Source of the DNA: Chromatiales bacterium
GTDB lineage: Bacteria > Pseudomonadota > Gammaproteobacteria > UBA6429 > Thiohalophilaceae
Direction: 5' to 3'
Assembly (NCBI GenBank): GCA_024641465.1
Contig: JAHEDB010000093.1
Span: 1-7,524, forward strand
Length of the DNA: 7,524 nucleotides
Part shown: positions 6,287 through 7,524 of the stretch, in pieces
Numbering within the stretch: the first letter of the stretch is position 1
How the letters are laid out: the number at the start of each line of letters is the position of its first letter
The notes under the pieces: model-generated
Told to the model about the DNA's origin: nothing
Database searches by the model: none
Seen by the model: only the letters and a program-made list of their open reading frames with translations
Position numbers and translations under genes: made by a program

Positions 6287-6389
6287 TCGGCTCCAACTTA
6301 AACCAAATCCTGATTCTCTCAGGCAGAAAACACTGTTTTACGTTAAAGTGTGCAACCCTGATATTTTGAGATGGCGAGGATACCACAGT
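6287..6389. promoter_or_regulatory. Divergent intergenic region with two small palindromes and a weak promoter candidate
   Basis: This 103-bp region must drive both the leftward midA run and the rightward folM-like gene. Two inverted repeats stand out: CCTGA-TTCTC-TCAGG (6309-6323) and AAAACA-C-TGTTTT (6327-6339). For the plus strand, TTTACG (6337-6342) and GATATT (6360-6365), 17 bp apart, each match four of six sigma-70 consensus bases; the AT-rich palindrome overlaps this -35 box, as an operator might. No convincing minus-strand promoter was found. Regulator identity cannot be inferred. Confidence 0.35.
6376..6380 (+). promoter_or_regulatory. Ribosome-binding site of the folM-like gene
   Basis: GAGGA lies nine bases before the ATG at 6390. 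It supports that ATG over the in-frame GTG at 6348, which has no ribosome site and would place 14 extra residues before the Rossmann strand. Confidence 0.65.
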
Positions 6390-7124
6390 ATGCTGACGGA
6401 CAAGGTGGCATTGATTACCGGCGCGGCCCATCGCATCGGCGCGGAAACCGCCCGCACCCTGCACGCCCAGGGCATGCGGCTGGTGCTGCACTATCGCCAG
6501 TCCCGCAAGGCCGCGCTGGCCCTGCAAAAGTCACTCAATGAGCAACGCCCCGATTCGGTGATCCTGGTGCAGGCCGACTTACTGTCCATCAATTGCACAC
6601 CAACCATTGTTCAGCAGGCCATCGATTCCTTCGGTCGGCTCGATGTGTTGATCAACAATGCCTCAAGCTTCTATGCCACCCAGGTCGGCTCCGTCACCGA
6701 GACGCAGTGGGAGGACCTCATCGGCAGCAACCTCAAGGCGCCGTTTTTCCTCTCCCAGTCCGCCGCCCCTTTCCTGGCCAGACACCAGGGCTGCATCGTC
6801 AACATCGTCGACATCCATGCCGATCGGCCCCTCAAGGCCTTTCCGATCTACAGCACCGCCAAGGCCGGTCTGGTGATGTTGACCAAGGCCCTGGCCGTGG
6901 AACTCGGCCCCGACGTCCGCGTCAATGCCGTCGCCCCCGGTGCGATCCTCTGGCCGGAGAATATCGATGAGGTCACCAAGCAGCGCATCATCAATCGCAC
7001 CGTATTAAAACGCAAAGGTGCGCCGCAGGACATCGCCAAGGCGATACTGTATTTGATCAAGGATGCGGGCTATATGAGCGGTCAGGTGTTGACCATCGAT
7101 GGCGGGCGGTCACTCAAGACCTGA
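6390..7124 (+). CDS. folM: FolM-type pteridine reductase (short-chain dehydrogenase)
   Basis: A 244-residue cytosolic SDR enzyme, close in length to E. coli FolM (240), which uses NADPH to reduce dihydromonapterin and, weakly, dihydrofolate. Features in order: cofactor-binding TGAAHRIG (10-17), HYRQSRK (34-40) whose basic residues suit the NADPH phosphate, DVLINNASSFY (85-95), then VDIHADRPLKAFPIYSTAKAGL spread over 140-161. In that block the usual SDR serine is replaced by Asp141, giving the Asp-Tyr154-Lys158 triad typical of pteridine reductases rather than ordinary SDRs. The C-terminal TIDGGRSL (235-242) is also typical. The protein differs from fatty-acid FabG enzymes by this Asp and the HADRPLK segment. 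It is divergent from the midA-like gene and converges on the chemotaxis gene with a 10-bp gap. Exact substrate (monapterin or another pterin) is not determined. Confidence 0.88.
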   Translation: MLTDKVALITGAAHRIGAETARTLHAQGMRLVLHYRQSRKAALALQKSLNEQRPDSVILVQADLLSINCTPTIVQQAIDSFGRLDVLINNASSFYATQVGSVTETQWEDLIGSNLKAPFFLSQSAAPFLARHQGCIVNIVDIHADRPLKAFPIYSTAKAGLVMLTKALAVELGPDVRVNAVAPGAILWPENIDEVTKQRIINRTVLKRKGAPQDIAKAILYLIKDAGYMSGQVLTIDGGRSLKT

Positions 7125-7143
7125 TGCAGGTCGATCAGACCTG
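7118..7143. repeat. Overlapping short hairpins at the convergent gene junction
   Basis: GACCTG (7118-7123), CAGGTC (7127-7132) and GACCTG (7138-7143) occur in a row. The middle element can pair with either neighbour, giving two mutually exclusive 6-bp stems with loops of 3 and 5 bases. They span both stop codons, so they might help end both convergent transcripts, but no T tract follows on either strand. Confidence 0.4.
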
Positions 7144-7524
7144 AAACTTGTCGACCAGTAGGCGCATTTCCGTGGCCAGGCTTTCCAGACCCTGACTGGC
7201 CGTCGCCCCCTGCCTGACACCCTCGGCCGTTTGCGCCGCGACCTGGGAGATATTGACGATGTTTTTGTTGATCTCTTCCGCCACCATACTCTGCTGTTCC
7301 GCAGCGCTGGCAATCTGGGTGTTCATGTCATTGATGGTGGAGACCGCAGCGGTGATCTCATCCAGGGCCTCGCCCGTGAGGCTGGTCTGCTCAACGCCGT
7401 ATTTGGCCTGTTCGCGGCCCTCCTCCATCACACTGACCGCTTCCTTGGCACCGCTTTGTAGTTGCTCGATCATGCTGTGGATCTCTTCGGTCGATTTGCG
7501 GGTCCGACTGGCCAGGGTTCGTAC
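7135..7524 (-). CDS. Methyl-accepting chemotaxis protein, C-terminal part (cut by window edge)
   Basis: The 129 visible residues are the end of a chemoreceptor signalling domain; the start lies beyond the right edge. The first visible residues VRTLASRTRKSTEEI, followed by a methionine-isoleucine and LQ, match the conserved segment just after the CheA/CheW-contacting hairpin tip. The rest is an alpha-helical coiled coil with heptad spacing and methylation-helix-like QQSMVAEEINKNI, ending in MRLLVDKFQV. The sensor domain, membrane segments and hairpin tip are not visible, so the ligand cannot be guessed. There is no C-terminal CheR/CheB-binding pentapeptide (NWETF type). An internal ATG at 7473 is not the start, because the frame and the family signature continue to the edge. 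Confidence 0.95.
   Translation of the reverse strand, partial: VRTLASRTRKSTEEIHSMIEQLQSGAKEAVSVMEEGREQAKYGVEQTSLTGEALDEITAAVSTINDMNTQIASAAEQQSMVAEEINKNIVNISQVAAQTAEGVRQGATASQGLESLATEMRLLVDKFQV

Overview
The window looks like a stretch of gammaproteobacterial chromosome. The evidence is a GC-rich sequence with short intergenic gaps, a clear cmoB (wobble-uridine tRNA modification, largely gammaproteobacterial), and an AmpG, UppP, FolM and MidA set typical of that class. Species cannot be fixed from the sequence. A free-living, possibly environmental lineage is a guess from the GTAGGGTGCG-type palindromic repeats.

Layout from left to right. (1) 1-383: a tandem array of 79-bp palindromic units that runs off the left edge. 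(2) 410-2477, minus strand: an apparent two-gene unit, an AmpG-type muropeptide permease followed by a TauE/SafE (DsbD_2-type) membrane protein, whose 3' end faces the repeat array. (3) 2599-3573, minus strand: cmoB. (4) 3610-3643: a perfect 14-bp hairpin. (5) 3652-3873, minus strand: an open frame with no start codon that reads like the C-terminal end of an exported, beta-rich protein and is probably a gene remnant. (6) 3839-6286, minus strand: a tight three-gene run, midA-like methyltransferase, uppP, vanZ-like. (7) 6287-6389: a divergent intergenic region with two small palindromes. (8) 6390-7124, plus strand: a FolM-type pteridine reductase. (9) 7135-7524, minus strand: the C-terminal part of a methyl-accepting chemotaxis protein cut by the right edge.

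Functionally the window is mainly housekeeping. UppP recycles the undecaprenyl carrier lipid and AmpG recycles peptidoglycan fragments, so two envelope-recycling functions lie close together. CmoB modifies tRNA, FolM supplies reduced pterins, and MidA is a presumed protein arginine methyltransferase. I see no defence island, secretion system or biosynthetic cluster. The parts that deserve a second look are the palindrome-of-palindromes array at the left edge and the startless coding remnant with its strong hairpin between the vanZ-like gene and cmoB.
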